Source: Acidobacteriota bacterium (GTDB taxonomy: Bacteria; Acidobacteriota; Terriglobia; Bryobacterales; Bryobacteraceae). Taken from it: a stretch of 37,163 nt of DNA. Below, piece by piece: positions 7,331 to 15,276 of this stretch. The DNA is taken from NCBI GenBank assembly GCA_026393985.1, contig JAPKZB010000072.1, positions 1 to 37,163 of the forward strand, given 5' to 3'. A program made the position numbers and the translations under genes. Every line of letters starts with the position of its first letter. Positions within the stretch are counted from its first letter, which is position 1. The notes beneath the pieces are model-generated. The model saw only the letters and a list, made by a program, of their open reading frames with translations. It was not told the DNA's origin and did no database searches.

Positions 7331-8178
7331 TTCGCCTTCTTGAAAATCTGGACGCGTTTGCCGTTCACTTCGGCGACGTAGAGGTTGCCCCGGCGGTCGA
7401 CCGACATCAGGTGCGGGAGCTTCAGAAGATCCGGGTCGCCCCACTCCTTCACAATTTTGCCATCGCCCAAAGAAAAGTGAAATATCTTGTTAATGTCGCC
7501 TTCGGAGACCAGCAGCTCCTCTTTCACGACCAACAGCCCGAACGGGTTCCCGAAGCCCTTCCACTCGGCGACGAACTCGCCAGTGGGTCCGAAGACCTGG
7601 ACGCGCTGGTTGCCGCGGTCGGCGACGTAGACGCGATTGTTTTTGTCGATGGCCAAACCATGGGCGGTGGCAAACTCGCCCGGTCCTTTCCCTTTCTTGC
7701 CGAACTGGCCGAGGAACTTGCCTTCGCGGTCGAGATGCACGATGCGTCCGTTGCCGGAGTCGGCCACGTAGAGATCGCCGTTCGAGGCAAACACGACGTC
7801 ATCGGGGGCGCGGAAGTGCGTCTGGTCCGGCCCGGGGACACCGACTTCGCCGAGCGTGCGGAGCAGCTGCCCGTCGGGCGAGAACTGGCGGAGGACGTGG
7901 TTGCCGTTGTCGGTGGTCCAGACGTTGCCGGCGCGGTCGACGCGCAGGCCGTGCGCCACCTTGAACATCCCTTCGCCCCAGCCTTTCTGGTATTGGCCCT
8001 TGGCGTTGAACTTGATGAGCCCGGGTTCGCCGCGATGCAGGACATAGATGTTGCCTTTGGCATCGACTTCTACGGCGGACATGGGGCCGAGTTTCACCTC
8101 CGGCGGGATGGTGAGAAAACCGGTCGACAGATAGGGTGTTCCGGCGGCCGCAAGCAAAAGGGTAAGGAGTGGAAGCAT
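7327..8178 (-). CDS. Secreted NHL-repeat beta-propeller protein
   Basis: A 283-residue protein with a short signal peptide (MLPLLTLLLAAAG) followed by about six NHL-type repeats. Each carries a VDxxGNxYVxDxxNxRVQxF-like pattern, for example VDRAGNVWTTDNGNHVL, NGDLYVADSGNGRIVHL and IDKNNRVYVADRGNQRVQVF. NHL propellers bind peptides, proteins or nucleic acids, and some are peptidyl-amidating lyases; no catalytic metal site can be assigned here. It is the first gene of the five-gene operon, with a -10-like TACGAT about 20 bases upstream, and overlaps the next gene by four bases. A start 24 codons upstream is open but lacks a signal sequence. Confidence 0.82.
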   Translation of the reverse strand: MLPLLTLLLAAAGTPYLSTGFLTIPPEVKLGPMSAVEVDAKGNIYVLHRGEPGLIKFNAKGQYQKGWGEGMFKVAHGLRVDRAGNVWTTDNGNHVLRQFSPDGQLLRTLGEVGVPGPDQTHFRAPDDVVFASNGDLYVADSGNGRIVHLDREGKFLGQFGKKGKGPGEFATAHGLAIDKNNRVYVADRGNQRVQVFGPTGEFVAEWKGFGNPFGLLVVKEELLVSEGDINKIFHFSLGDGKIVKEWGDPDLLKLPHLMSVDRRGNLYVAEVNGKRVQIFKKAK

Positions 8179-8197
8179 GAGAGTCTTCGCCGTCGTG

Positions 8198-8203
8198 ATC
8201 GTA
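8198..8203 (-). promoter_or_regulatory. -10-like element for the NHL/DUF1501 operon
   Basis: Minus-strand TACGAT, 19 bases before the NHL start codon, in the 147-base divergent region shared with the gene at 8326. No convincing -35 box is visible. Confidence 0.3.
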
Positions 8204-8312
8204 CCAGATGGATCGCCCGGACCTGGGGGAGCAAGGTGGGCGCCGGGCAAACGTCCTCGAACGACTCCGCTATTGTTTCACATTTCAGATTCGGGCTGGG
8301 GCCGGGCGGGAT

Positions 8313-8318
8313 TACACT
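8313..8318 (+). promoter_or_regulatory. -10-like element, probable leaderless start
   Basis: TACACT followed by exactly 7 bases and the ATG at 8326, with no Shine-Dalgarno sequence in between. This places the expected transcription start at or next to the A of the ATG. Confidence 0.4.
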
Positions 8319-8325
8319 AAGAGTT

Positions 8326-9108
8326 ATGCGGTGGCTGCTTGCTGGTCTTTTTCTTGCCGGGTCGGTCTCGGCCGCCAACGTGAAGTTGTTCCTGACCGAT
8401 GGCACTTGGCATTGGGTCCGCGAGTATCAGGTGCTGGCCGACCGGGTCCGCTATTACTCGGTGGAACGCAGCGATTGGGAGGAGATTCCGCTCTCGCTGG
8501 CCGATTTGGGGCGCACGCAATCGGCGGTGGCCTCCGGGCGCCGGGCGGAGGCTGCGGCGCAGAAAGCCGAGGCTGAGGAGGCGCAGGCCGAGCGGGAGAT
8601 GCGCCGCGAGATACGGGCCGTCCCGACCGCCCCCGGGGTCTATCACCGGCAGGAGGGGGCGGTGATGAAGCCGCTGGAGCAGGCAGAGTTGAAGGTGGTC
8701 AACGACAAACGCCGTTCCATTTTGAAAGCCATCACCCCGGTGCCGATCCTATCGGGCAAGAGTACGCTCGAAATCGACGGCGGAGGCAGCCGGAGCACCT
8801 TGGCCGAGGAGCGCCCGGAGTTCTACATCCGGCTCTCCAATGTCGAGCGTTTTGCTCTGGTGCGGCTCTGGCCGGGAGCCAACAAGAAACTGCCGAGCCG
8901 GATCGTGGAGAAGTGGGATATTGTGCCGGTGGTGAAAGAAGTGGTGGCGGAGCGCCAGGAAGTGGAAGTTTTCAGAAAGCAGGTGGGCGACGATCTGTAC
9001 AAAGTCTGGCCCATGGAGACGCTGCCGGCCGGCGAGTACGCCTGGATTCAGTTCAGTGAAGGCAAGGGCAACACGCAAGCGTGGGATTTCGCGATTGTGC
9101 GGCCATAG
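8326..9108 (+). CDS. Secreted protein of unknown function, coiled-coil plus C-terminal GEYA domain
   Basis: A 260-residue protein that I do not recognise as a named family. It has a clear signal peptide (MRWLLAGLFLAGSVSAA). An N-terminal segment KLFLTDGTWHWVREYQVLADRV resembles the short beta module of secreted acidobacterial proteins. A charged Ala/Glu-rich helix (about residues 64-90) follows, then a beta-rich C-terminal region ending in METLPAGEYAWIQF...DFAIV. The ending resembles that of the secreted protein at 16980-17456 (ETLFPGEYAL...FLFQV), suggesting a shared domain. ATG at 8326 is chosen because it begins the signal peptide and sits 7 bases after a -10-like hexamer. It appears monocistronic and is divergent from the NHL operon. 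Confidence 0.75.
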   Translation: MRWLLAGLFLAGSVSAANVKLFLTDGTWHWVREYQVLADRVRYYSVERSDWEEIPLSLADLGRTQSAVASGRRAEAAAQKAEAEEAQAEREMRREIRAVPTAPGVYHRQEGAVMKPLEQAELKVVNDKRRSILKAITPVPILSGKSTLEIDGGGSRSTLAEERPEFYIRLSNVERFALVRLWPGANKKLPSRIVEKWDIVPVVKEVVAERQEVEVFRKQVGDDLYKVWPMETLPAGEYAWIQFSEGKGNTQAWDFAIVRP

Positions 9109-9210
9109 TAGCCATTTCGGCGGCTGCGGGTAACGCAGCGTCCGTCAGGCTGCTCTTCTCTCCGATTACTGGGGAGCCGGCAGCGGCGCGGCCAGAGCGT
9201 TCCGGTCCGG

Positions 9211-9267
9211 TGCCATGGCAGCGCTTCGGACGATAAGTTGTTGGCACCAAAAGGCTTTCGTTATACT
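9211..9267 (+). promoter_or_regulatory. Promoter region of the OmpA-family gene with a palindrome
   Basis: The 235 bases between the two genes hold a perfect 10-bp palindrome TGCCATGGCA at 9211-9220. A plausible sigma-70 promoter follows, with TTGTTG at 9238-9243, 18 bases, then TATACT at 9262-9267. The predicted leader is about 70 bases and carries a strong AGGAGG at 9328-9333, ten bases before the ATG. The palindrome could be an operator; no regulator is assigned. Confidence 0.45.
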
Positions 9268-9343
9268 ATGAGAGAGTTAAGGATCTAGACCACACGTGCA
9301 GAAACAGAAAACCACACTAGAAAAGACAGGAGGATCCTCGAGT

Positions 9344-12300
9344 ATGATTCGCTCGATTCTCACTACGCTTTCCCTTCTTGCGTTCCTGGCCTCGTCGCTG
9401 CTGGCGCAGGGACTGAATACGAACGCAATGAAAGATGACTGGGAAGAGATCAACTTTGAAACGGGTTCGGCCGTGTTGGTCGATGGATTTCCCAGCCTGC
9501 TGCGGCTAGCCGAGCTGCTGGCCAAGAACGACGGTTACCGGGTGAAGGTGGAAGGCCATGGCGACCCGAATACACCGGTGCGCATCGCCGAGAAACTTGG
9601 AATGGCGCGTGCGAACACCGTCAAACAGTTCCTTGAAAAGTACGGGGCGCGTCCCGCCCAGATCTCGGTCGCCACGGCCGGCAATACCTCGCCCAAGGTG
9701 GGTAACGGCACCAAAGAGGGCCGGTTTATGAACCGCCGGGTGAATCTCAACGTGACCGATCCGCAGGGACGGAACGTGTCGGCGGCCGGGGTGGGCGATG
9801 CGATCCGCAACCTAAACGCCGCCACCGGCGGACCCGCGGTGATGGCCGATCCGAAATGCTGCGACGAGATCCTGAAGCGGCTCGACAAGCTCGACGACAT
9901 CCTAGCCTTGCTGCGCGGCATGAAGGCGGATCACGATAGTTTGAAGCAGGAAGTAGCCGCACTCAAGGCCAACGCCGGCAAAGCCAACGAGCAGGCGGCC
10001 GCGGCCGCCGCTGCTGCTGCCGCCGCCCCGAAACGGGAGGAGGTGGCCGCCGCGGTCACCAAGGCCACCGAAGAGGCCATGGCCAAGGTATCCGGCAAGA
10101 AACTTTCGCTGCTTGGCCTGAACGCGGGCGTCGACAACGAAGGGCGGCTGACCTTCACCGGCAAGGGCCGGTTCTTCAACCCGTTCAACAACAATTTTGC
10201 TTTGCAGTCAGAAGGCGAATACATGTACTTCCGCGACCGCCAGGAAGGTCAGTTCGACCTCGGTCTGGTGAACCGGTATAAGAAAATGCAGATGGGCCTG
10301 TTCTCGAGCTTCAAGCAGGTCAACTTCCGCGAGTTCCAAAGCGGGGGGACGCTGGGTCAGGCGGCGGCGACGGTCGACTACGTCTTTAACCGGGGCCGTG
10401 TGGGCGTGTTCGGTACCAAGGGTTTCCTGAACAACGCCGTGGTGAACCGTACCGCGTTGAGCAACAACGTGATCCTTGAAAGGTATCTGCGGATTGTGGA
10501 TCAGGTGGGTGGTTCGGGCTCGGTGGCGCTGTGGCGGGATGCCTATTTTGAAGGCAACCTCGGGTATCTCCGCACCTACAGCGGCTCGAAGCCTGGTATG
10601 ACGGCCCGCCTGGTGCAGCCGTTGAACACCCATCTGGCTCTCTCGTTTGAAGGTGGCCTCAATGAAACTCTGGTTGCCCGGAACAACTCCGGCGCCTTCC
10701 GCGTGGGCGTTCTGTTCGGCGGCAGTTGGCTGCGCCCGAAGGATTACCGCACGGCGGCCGGACCGGTTCCGGTGGATATTCCGCGGGTTCGTTATGAGCT
10801 GCTCTCCCGCCGCGTCCGCACCGGCAACGATGCCCCGGTGGCCGATGCCGGACCCGACCAGATTGGAGTGACCGCCGGCACCATTCAGCTCGACGGCTCG
10901 GCCTCCTACGACCCAGACGGCGACCCCATCACCTATGAGTGGCGCCAGATCGCCGGACCGGCGGTCACGCTGACCGGCGGCGCCACGGCCCGGGCCTCGT
11001 TTACCGCGGCCGAAAACCAGAGCTACGCGTTCCGTTTGACCGTGAAGGACGATCGCAACGCCATCGGCACGGCCCGAGTGACGGTTACCACGCGGGCGCC
11101 GCAGCAGGTGCGTATCCTCCGCTATCAGGCCAACCCGACCAACATCACGGCCGGGCAGACCGCCAGTCTCTTGTGGCTGGTGGAGAACGCCGACTCGGTG
11201 GAAATCTCGGGCCTCGGCCGCGTCGACGCCAAACAGGGCACGACGCAGGTCACCCCCACCCAGACGACCAGCTACCGGTTGACCGCTAAGAACGCCAATA
11301 GCGAAACCTCGGAGACGGTCACCATCACGGTCACCCAGCCGCAGGTGCGCATCCTAAGCTTCAACGCCGTTCCGACCACCATCAGCCGCGGAGAGTCCTC
11401 CACCCTGGCCTGGCAGACGGAAAACGCGGAGTCGGTCACCATCAGCGGCGTCTCGGCGAATCTGAATGTGAACGGGACGACCGTTGTCAGCCCCACGGCG
11501 ACCACCACCTACACCATCACGGCCACCGGCCGAGGCGGGGCCACCACGACGGCTACGGCCACGGTGCTGGTGGGCGTGAGCGGCGGCGGCGGGCTACCGC
11601 GAATCATCCGCTTCACCCCCTCCCCAATGGATATCCAGGCCGGCAACAACTCCCGGTTGAGCTGGCTGGTTGAAAACGCCGATCAGGTCAACATCACCAG
11701 CCTGGGTACCGTCGGCCTCACCGGCGAGGCGCCCGTGTCCCCCACGGCGAATACGCTCTACACGCTCACGGCTACCAATGCCTTCGGCAGTGTAAGTTCC
11801 ACGGTGGGTATCAACGTCCGGCCGGCCCCGCCGGTTCCCCCGCCGGCCCCGACCATTTCGTGTACCGTCTCGCCCTCCGTGCTGACCACGCCGGGCGAAG
11901 CAGTCAATCTGAGCTTCACCGCACAGAACACCCGCGTGGTAACCTTCAACGGCCTCGGGACGAGCAGCCCGGTGGTGGTGCGCCCCACAGCCACAACCAC
12001 CTACACGCTGATCGCCTACGGCGCCAATGATCAGACGGCGCAGTGCCAGGCGACCGTTACGGTCTCCGGCCCGCCCGCCGTGGTCCGCCCGGTGGCCGAT
12101 GCCGGCGCGAATATTGACACGATCGAAAGGCAGGTCACGCTGAGCGGCGCGGCCTCGAGCGATCCCGAGGGCCTGGCGCTCACCTACCGGTGGCGAGCGA
12201 TCGAACGGACCGCGGCCGTGCTCGACCCGAATTCGGCCGTCACCCGCGTGCAGCTTGGGGAGCTGTTCGGACCGTACACGTTCGAGCTGACGGTGACGAA

Positions 12301-12364
12301 TTCGAAGGGCGTCAGCGCTTCGAAGACCGTCACGGTCAACTACCTCAAGACTTCGATTCGCTAA
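9344..12364 (+). CDS. Large envelope protein: OmpA-like domain, barrel-like region, PKD and Ig-like repeats
   Basis: A 1006-residue outer-envelope protein. Domains in order: signal peptide 1-22; OmpA-like peptidoglycan-binding domain about 35-138 (INFETGSAVL, VEGHGDPNT, FMNRRVNLNV); an Ala-rich coiled-coil linker about 172-250 with an 11-residue poly-Ala run; a region about 253-468 of alternating beta strands like a small outer-membrane barrel; a PKD domain 495-583 (VADAGPDQ, YDPDGDPITYEW); four Ig-like repeats 588-908; and a final PKD domain about 915-998. Putting the OmpA domain before the barrel is the reverse of OmpA itself. A likely role is anchoring the outer membrane to peptidoglycan while displaying an Ig stalk; sidedness is inferred. 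The start is fixed by AGGAGG at 9328-9333. A strong terminator follows. Confidence 0.85.
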   Translation: MIRSILTTLSLLAFLASSLLAQGLNTNAMKDDWEEINFETGSAVLVDGFPSLLRLAELLAKNDGYRVKVEGHGDPNTPVRIAEKLGMARANTVKQFLEKYGARPAQISVATAGNTSPKVGNGTKEGRFMNRRVNLNVTDPQGRNVSAAGVGDAIRNLNAATGGPAVMADPKCCDEILKRLDKLDDILALLRGMKADHDSLKQEVAALKANAGKANEQAAAAAAAAAAAPKREEVAAAVTKATEEAMAKVSGKKLSLLGLNAGVDNEGRLTFTGKGRFFNPFNNNFALQSEGEYMYFRDRQEGQFDLGLVNRYKKMQMGLFSSFKQVNFREFQSGGTLGQAAATVDYVFNRGRVGVFGTKGFLNNAVVNRTALSNNVILERYLRIVDQVGGSGSVALWRDAYFEGNLGYLRTYSGSKPGMTARLVQPLNTHLALSFEGGLNETLVARNNSGAFRVGVLFGGSWLRPKDYRTAAGPVPVDIPRVRYELLSRRVRTGNDAPVADAGPDQIGVTAGTIQLDGSASYDPDGDPITYEWRQIAGPAVTLTGGATARASFTAAENQSYAFRLTVKDDRNAIGTARVTVTTRAPQQVRILRYQANPTNITAGQTASLLWLVENADSVEISGLGRVDAKQGTTQVTPTQTTSYRLTAKNANSETSETVTITVTQPQVRILSFNAVPTTISRGESSTLAWQTENAESVTISGVSANLNVNGTTVVSPTATTTYTITATGRGGATTTATATVLVGVSGGGGLPRIIRFTPSPMDIQAGNNSRLSWLVENADQVNITSLGTVGLTGEAPVSPTANTLYTLTATNAFGSVSSTVGINVRPAPPVPPPAPTISCTVSPSVLTTPGEAVNLSFTAQNTRVVTFNGLGTSSPVVVRPTATTTYTLIAYGANDQTAQCQATVTVSGPPAVVRPVADAGANIDTIERQVTLSGAASSDPEGLALTYRWRAIERTAAVLDPNSAVTRVQLGELFGPYTFELTVTNSKGVSASKTVTVNYLKTSIR
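11105..12067 (+). repeat. Four tandem Ig-like repeat units within the OmpA-family gene
   Basis: Protein residues 588-663, 668-743, 753-826 and 837-908 are four diverged copies of one unit of about 72-76 residues. Each has a core like LLWLVENADSVEISGLG and an end like VSPTATTTYTITATG. The first three share more with each other (WLVENAD, WQTENAE, WLVENAD) than with the fourth, which instead carries a Cys pair (ISCTV and AQCQA). The DNA copies are diverged, so recent amplification is unlikely. Confidence 0.8.
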
Positions 12365-12381
12365 ACCAATCCCCAACCAAC

Positions 12382-12417
12382 CCAATGGCCGGCAGCTCCC
12401 CAGCTGCCGGCCATTGG
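12382..12417 (+). terminator. Strong terminator after the OmpA-family gene
   Basis: A perfect 16-bp stem, CCAATGGCCGGCAGCT paired with AGCTGCCGGCCATTGG, around a CCCC loop, starting 18 bases after the stop codon and followed by CTTT. The stem is unusually long and GC-rich, while the T-tract is short. Confidence 0.85.
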
Positions 12418-12433
12418 CTTTGCCATAACGTGG

Positions 12434-12439
12434 TATACC
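12434..12439 (+). promoter_or_regulatory. -10-like element before the LamG gene
   Basis: TATACC, 10 bases before the ATG at 12450, directly downstream of the terminator hairpin. No Shine-Dalgarno sequence is seen, so a leaderless or near-leaderless transcript is likely. Confidence 0.35.
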
Positions 12440-12449
12440 TGTCGATACC

Positions 12450-13100
12450 ATGCGCATCCTCCTGCTCGGGCTCTCCGTAAGCACCCTCCTGCTGGGCCAA
12501 ACGCCCCCTGCCGAAACCTGGCGATTCGACCGGCTCGACCGCCTCGGCGCTCACCCCACCCACGTCGAAGGCGCCCCCCGCGTGGTTGAAACGCCGCAAG
12601 GGAAGGCGGTCTCCTTTGACGGGGTGCGCGACGCCCTCTTCGTCGATGTGCACCCATTGGCCGGAGCGGAAACCTTCACCCTCGAAGTCATCTTCCGGCC
12701 GGCGGCGGACGGCCGGCCGGAGCAACGGTTCTTTCACCTCCAGGAGACCGGCGCGCCCACGCGGCTGCTGCTCGAAACACGGCTGCTCCCCGGCGGCTGG
12801 TGCCTCGATAGCTTCGCCGCCAGCAGCTCCGGCTCCAAAGCGCTAATCGACCGCCAGAAACTCCACTCCCTCGGCACCTGGCACCACGTTGCGATGGTTT
12901 ATGACGGAACCACGTTCCGGCACTTTGTCGATGGGGTTTCGCAGGGCGAGGCGGCGGTCGGCCTGGCGCTCCAAGCGGCCGGACGGACCTCGGTGGGAGT
13001 GCGCATCAACCGGGTGGACTACTTCAAGGGCGAGATTCTGGTAGCGCGGATGAGCCGGCGCGCCCTTGCGGTGAAAGAGTTCCTGCCGGTTCCCCGCTAA
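12450..13100 (+). CDS. Secreted LamG / concanavalin-like jellyroll protein
   Basis: A 216-residue protein with signal peptide MRILLLGLSVSTLLLGQ and a single LamG-like (Laminin_G_3) jellyroll over most of the rest. Recognisable blocks are GKAVSFDGVRDALFVDVHPL, AETFTLEVIFRPA, the LGTWHHVAMVYDGTTFRHFVDG strand pair typical of the family, and RINRVDYFKGEILVARMSRRAL near the end. Such domains bind glycans or proteins or serve as accessory modules; here no catalytic domain is attached. The stop codon overlaps the stop of the convergent membrane protein gene by three to four bases, so no terminator separates them. Function beyond binding is unknown. Confidence 0.8.
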   Translation: MRILLLGLSVSTLLLGQTPPAETWRFDRLDRLGAHPTHVEGAPRVVETPQGKAVSFDGVRDALFVDVHPLAGAETFTLEVIFRPAADGRPEQRFFHLQETGAPTRLLLETRLLPGGWCLDSFAASSSGSKALIDRQKLHSLGTWHHVAMVYDGTTFRHFVDGVSQGEAAVGLALQAAGRTSVGVRINRVDYFKGEILVARMSRRALAVKEFLPVPR

Positions 13101-14626
13101 GGCAGGGCGTAGACGGCATAGCCGTCGTTGACGAAGACCGGCCGGGCATCCGGGCGGGAGTGAGCGCGTTGGAGAACCACATAATCGGCCCCCAGCGCCC
13201 GGTATTCGGCCAGCGGCCGGGGCTCGTACGGCCGTCCGATCGTGGCGTTGTAGCGCCGCCACCACTGCGTCGCCAGACCGTAGGCGAAATTCACCTGCCC
13301 ACCGCCTTTGCGGTCCACCCAGACGTTGCGCAGCGCCCGGGCGCGAAAAATGCCCGGGTAGAGCGCCAGGCCGGAGTCTGGAAAGTGAAACACGGCGTCC
13401 GAAGGCGTCTGCGCGCGCGCCCAGGTGCTCAAACCCGTCAACTCAGCGGTGTGCAGATCGGGATAGTTCCGCACCCCGCCAACGGTGGGATAGGCTAGCA
13501 GCGCCGCCGGGATGATGGTCCAGGCCCATCGCGTCCGCACGAACGCGGCCGCCGGCGCCGCCAGCCACCACAACCCATGGCCCGGCAGCCAGAACGGCGC
13601 CGCCAACCAGGCAAACCGTTCGGCCCACCGGTCGGCGCGCGCGGCGGCTAGCGCCCCGTTCAGGATCGCCGCCGCCGTTACCCAAAGCAAGGCCCGGGCT
13701 GGTTGGACCTGCGGAATCACAATCCACTTGGCCCCATCGAGCAGCAGGTAGCTCAAGCCGACGCTGGCGGCGCCGACCAGCGGCAAGGCCAACAGGATGG
13801 CCCGCAACGGCGCCGGCAGCGTCGCTCGCATCCGCCACCAGGCCCCAACGGCAATGCCGAGCAGGACCCCGTGCGGCAACCACCGGTCGGCCTTCCACAT
13901 CCCGACCCAGACATAGGCAGCCCGCAGCCGCTGCAGCGCTTCGAGATCCGGAGGAACCGTAGCCCAGAACGCCTGCGCCTCGGACTCGCCCACCTGCCCC
14001 TTGGCCGCGAGCACCAGCAGGGCTACCCCTCCGGCCAAGCCCCAGCCTACCGCATAGTGCCGGCGCCAGAGAGCATAGCCGCCCACGACCAGCCAAACCG
14101 GCCATACCGTGGGCGGATGCAGCAGCAGAGCAACTCCCAGGGCCATGCCCGCCGCGCGCCAACGCTCGTGGCCGCACCAGCCCAGCGCGAGCAGCAGAAA
14201 CGGCAGCGCCATCCCGCGGGGAATCGGCTCGTACTCCACCGTCAGAACCTCCGGACCGGCGATGAGCGCGCCGAGTCCGAACAAACCGGCTAGAAACAGG
14301 GCCCCGGAGGCAGGCAGGCCCGCCGCCGTCCCCAGCAGGAACACCCCGTATAGAGCCACCACGCGGGCGGCGAACTGCAGCAGCCCAAGGATCGGTTCAA
14401 AATCAGCCCCGCTGACGCGCCGCAGCGCGACGGCCAGTTCATCGAAAATCGTATAGCGCAGATGCGGATGCGTGGCGATGATATCTTTGCTGAGAACGGT
14501 CGGATCCGCCGCGCGCTCGAGCATTGGCAGATAGATCTGCGTGTCCGACTGCAGGTAGGTGTGGCCGGGAAAAACGAAAAAACCCAGCAGCGCAAACACG
14601 GCCAACCCGGCCCAGGCAAACCTCAT
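13097..14626 (-). CDS. Polytopic membrane protein, GT-C-like
   Basis: A 509-residue integral membrane protein with about ten to eleven hydrophobic segments, beginning with MRFAWAGLAVFALLGFFVFPG. After the first helix comes a periplasmic loop with QSDTQIYLPML and an acidic pair, a layout like GT-C glycosyltransferases and related lipid-linked sugar enzymes. After the last helix comes a soluble C-terminal domain (from about residue 385) with FHFPDSGLALYPGIFR and ADYVVLQRAH, again like the periplasmic tail of such proteins. No definite family is assigned. The start overlaps the stop of the TPR gene (ATGA), so it is translationally coupled as the last gene of the VOC-MFS-TPR set. A 44-codon upstream extension lies within the TPR gene and is not used. 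Confidence 0.7.
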   Translation of the reverse strand: MRFAWAGLAVFALLGFFVFPGHTYLQSDTQIYLPMLERAADPTVLSKDIIATHPHLRYTIFDELAVALRRVSGADFEPILGLLQFAARVVALYGVFLLGTAAGLPASGALFLAGLFGLGALIAGPEVLTVEYEPIPRGMALPFLLLALGWCGHERWRAAGMALGVALLLHPPTVWPVWLVVGGYALWRRHYAVGWGLAGGVALLVLAAKGQVGESEAQAFWATVPPDLEALQRLRAAYVWVGMWKADRWLPHGVLLGIAVGAWWRMRATLPAPLRAILLALPLVGAASVGLSYLLLDGAKWIVIPQVQPARALLWVTAAAILNGALAAARADRWAERFAWLAAPFWLPGHGLWWLAAPAAAFVRTRWAWTIIPAALLAYPTVGGVRNYPDLHTAELTGLSTWARAQTPSDAVFHFPDSGLALYPGIFRARALRNVWVDRKGGGQVNFAYGLATQWWRRYNATIGRPYEPRPLAEYRALGADYVVLQRAHSRPDARPVFVNDGYAVYALP

Positions 14627-15261
14627 GGCGCAGGCGTCTTCTCGAGCTGCTGCTTGATCCAGATCCGCTTCGGATTCAGCACCTGCGCCTTTTCGAGCGC
14701 CTTGCGCGCCTGGGGGATACGCCCGGCCTTCCGGTGTGCCAACCCCACCCACAACCACGCCTCGGCCAGTTGCGGATTCAACGACGTCGCCTTCTCAAAG
14801 TCTTTCAACGCCAGATCCAGGCCCCCGCCGAGCATCGCGGGCAGGTAGTACTTGCCGACGCCGCTCGACACCCACGCCAGCGCTGATTTCGGATCCAGAC
14901 CCAGCGCTTTTTCAATCTCCTGCTTGGCGCACTTCCCATGCTGCAGGCCGGCGAGCGGATCGGCCGGAATCACCTGACCACACAGCGTGCCCAACAGCCG
15001 GTGGTACTCGGCTTTGTTGGGATCGGAGGCGATGGCCTGGCGCGCCGCGGCGATGCCCGCTTCGGCCGCCGTCCGGGCCTCCCGTTTGTCGCGCAACTCC
15101 AGAGCGACTTCCGAGAGGTAGGAGTGGGCCAGAGCCACCTGATAGGGCGAACCGGTGGCCAGTTTAGCCAGCGCGGCACGGTCCTGGCGGTCACGCGCCG
15201 ATTCGAGCTCACCGGCCCGGGCCGGAATAACCAGGAGGAGCAGACAGAAAATCAGCGGCAT
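14623..15261 (-). CDS. Secreted TPR-repeat protein
   Basis: A 212-residue protein with signal peptide (MPLIFCLLLLVIPARAG) and tetratricopeptide-type helices. The most regular repeat pair is in the C-terminal half, with LDLALKDFEKATSLNPQLAEAWLWVGLAHRKAG split over two repeats (about 148-195), and a final KALEKAQVLNPKRIWIKQQL. It probably acts as a periplasmic scaffold for protein contacts. It starts 15 bases after the MFS stop and overlaps the downstream membrane protein by four bases, which suggests that the two work together. A -10-like GATACT in the short gap could drive these two genes separately from the exporter. Confidence 0.78.
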   Translation of the reverse strand: MPLIFCLLLLVIPARAGELESARDRQDRAALAKLATGSPYQVALAHSYLSEVALELRDKREARTAAEAGIAAARQAIASDPNKAEYHRLLGTLCGQVIPADPLAGLQHGKCAKQEIEKALGLDPKSALAWVSSGVGKYYLPAMLGGGLDLALKDFEKATSLNPQLAEAWLWVGLAHRKAGRIPQARKALEKAQVLNPKRIWIKQQLEKTPAP

Positions 15262-15268
15262 CGTTATC

Positions 15269-15274
15269 AGTATC
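15269..15274 (-). promoter_or_regulatory. Possible internal -10 element before the TPR gene
   Basis: Minus-strand GATACT followed by exactly 7 bases and the ATG at 15261. It lies in the 15-base gap after the MFS stop, with its -35 region inside that gene. Spacing matches the other putative leaderless starts. Confidence 0.3.
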
Positions 15275-15276
15275 CG

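Noticed and set aside
9109-9343. Possible riboswitch in the leader of the OmpA-family gene
   Set aside because: The region has some GC-rich pairing, but none of the conserved cores I know (GEMM, TPP, cobalamin, SAM) can be matched, and most of it lies upstream of the proposed transcription start.
11105-12067. Tandem units considered as a CRISPR-like or DNA repeat
   Set aside because: The repeats are protein-level Ig-like domains, diverged in DNA and in one reading frame.
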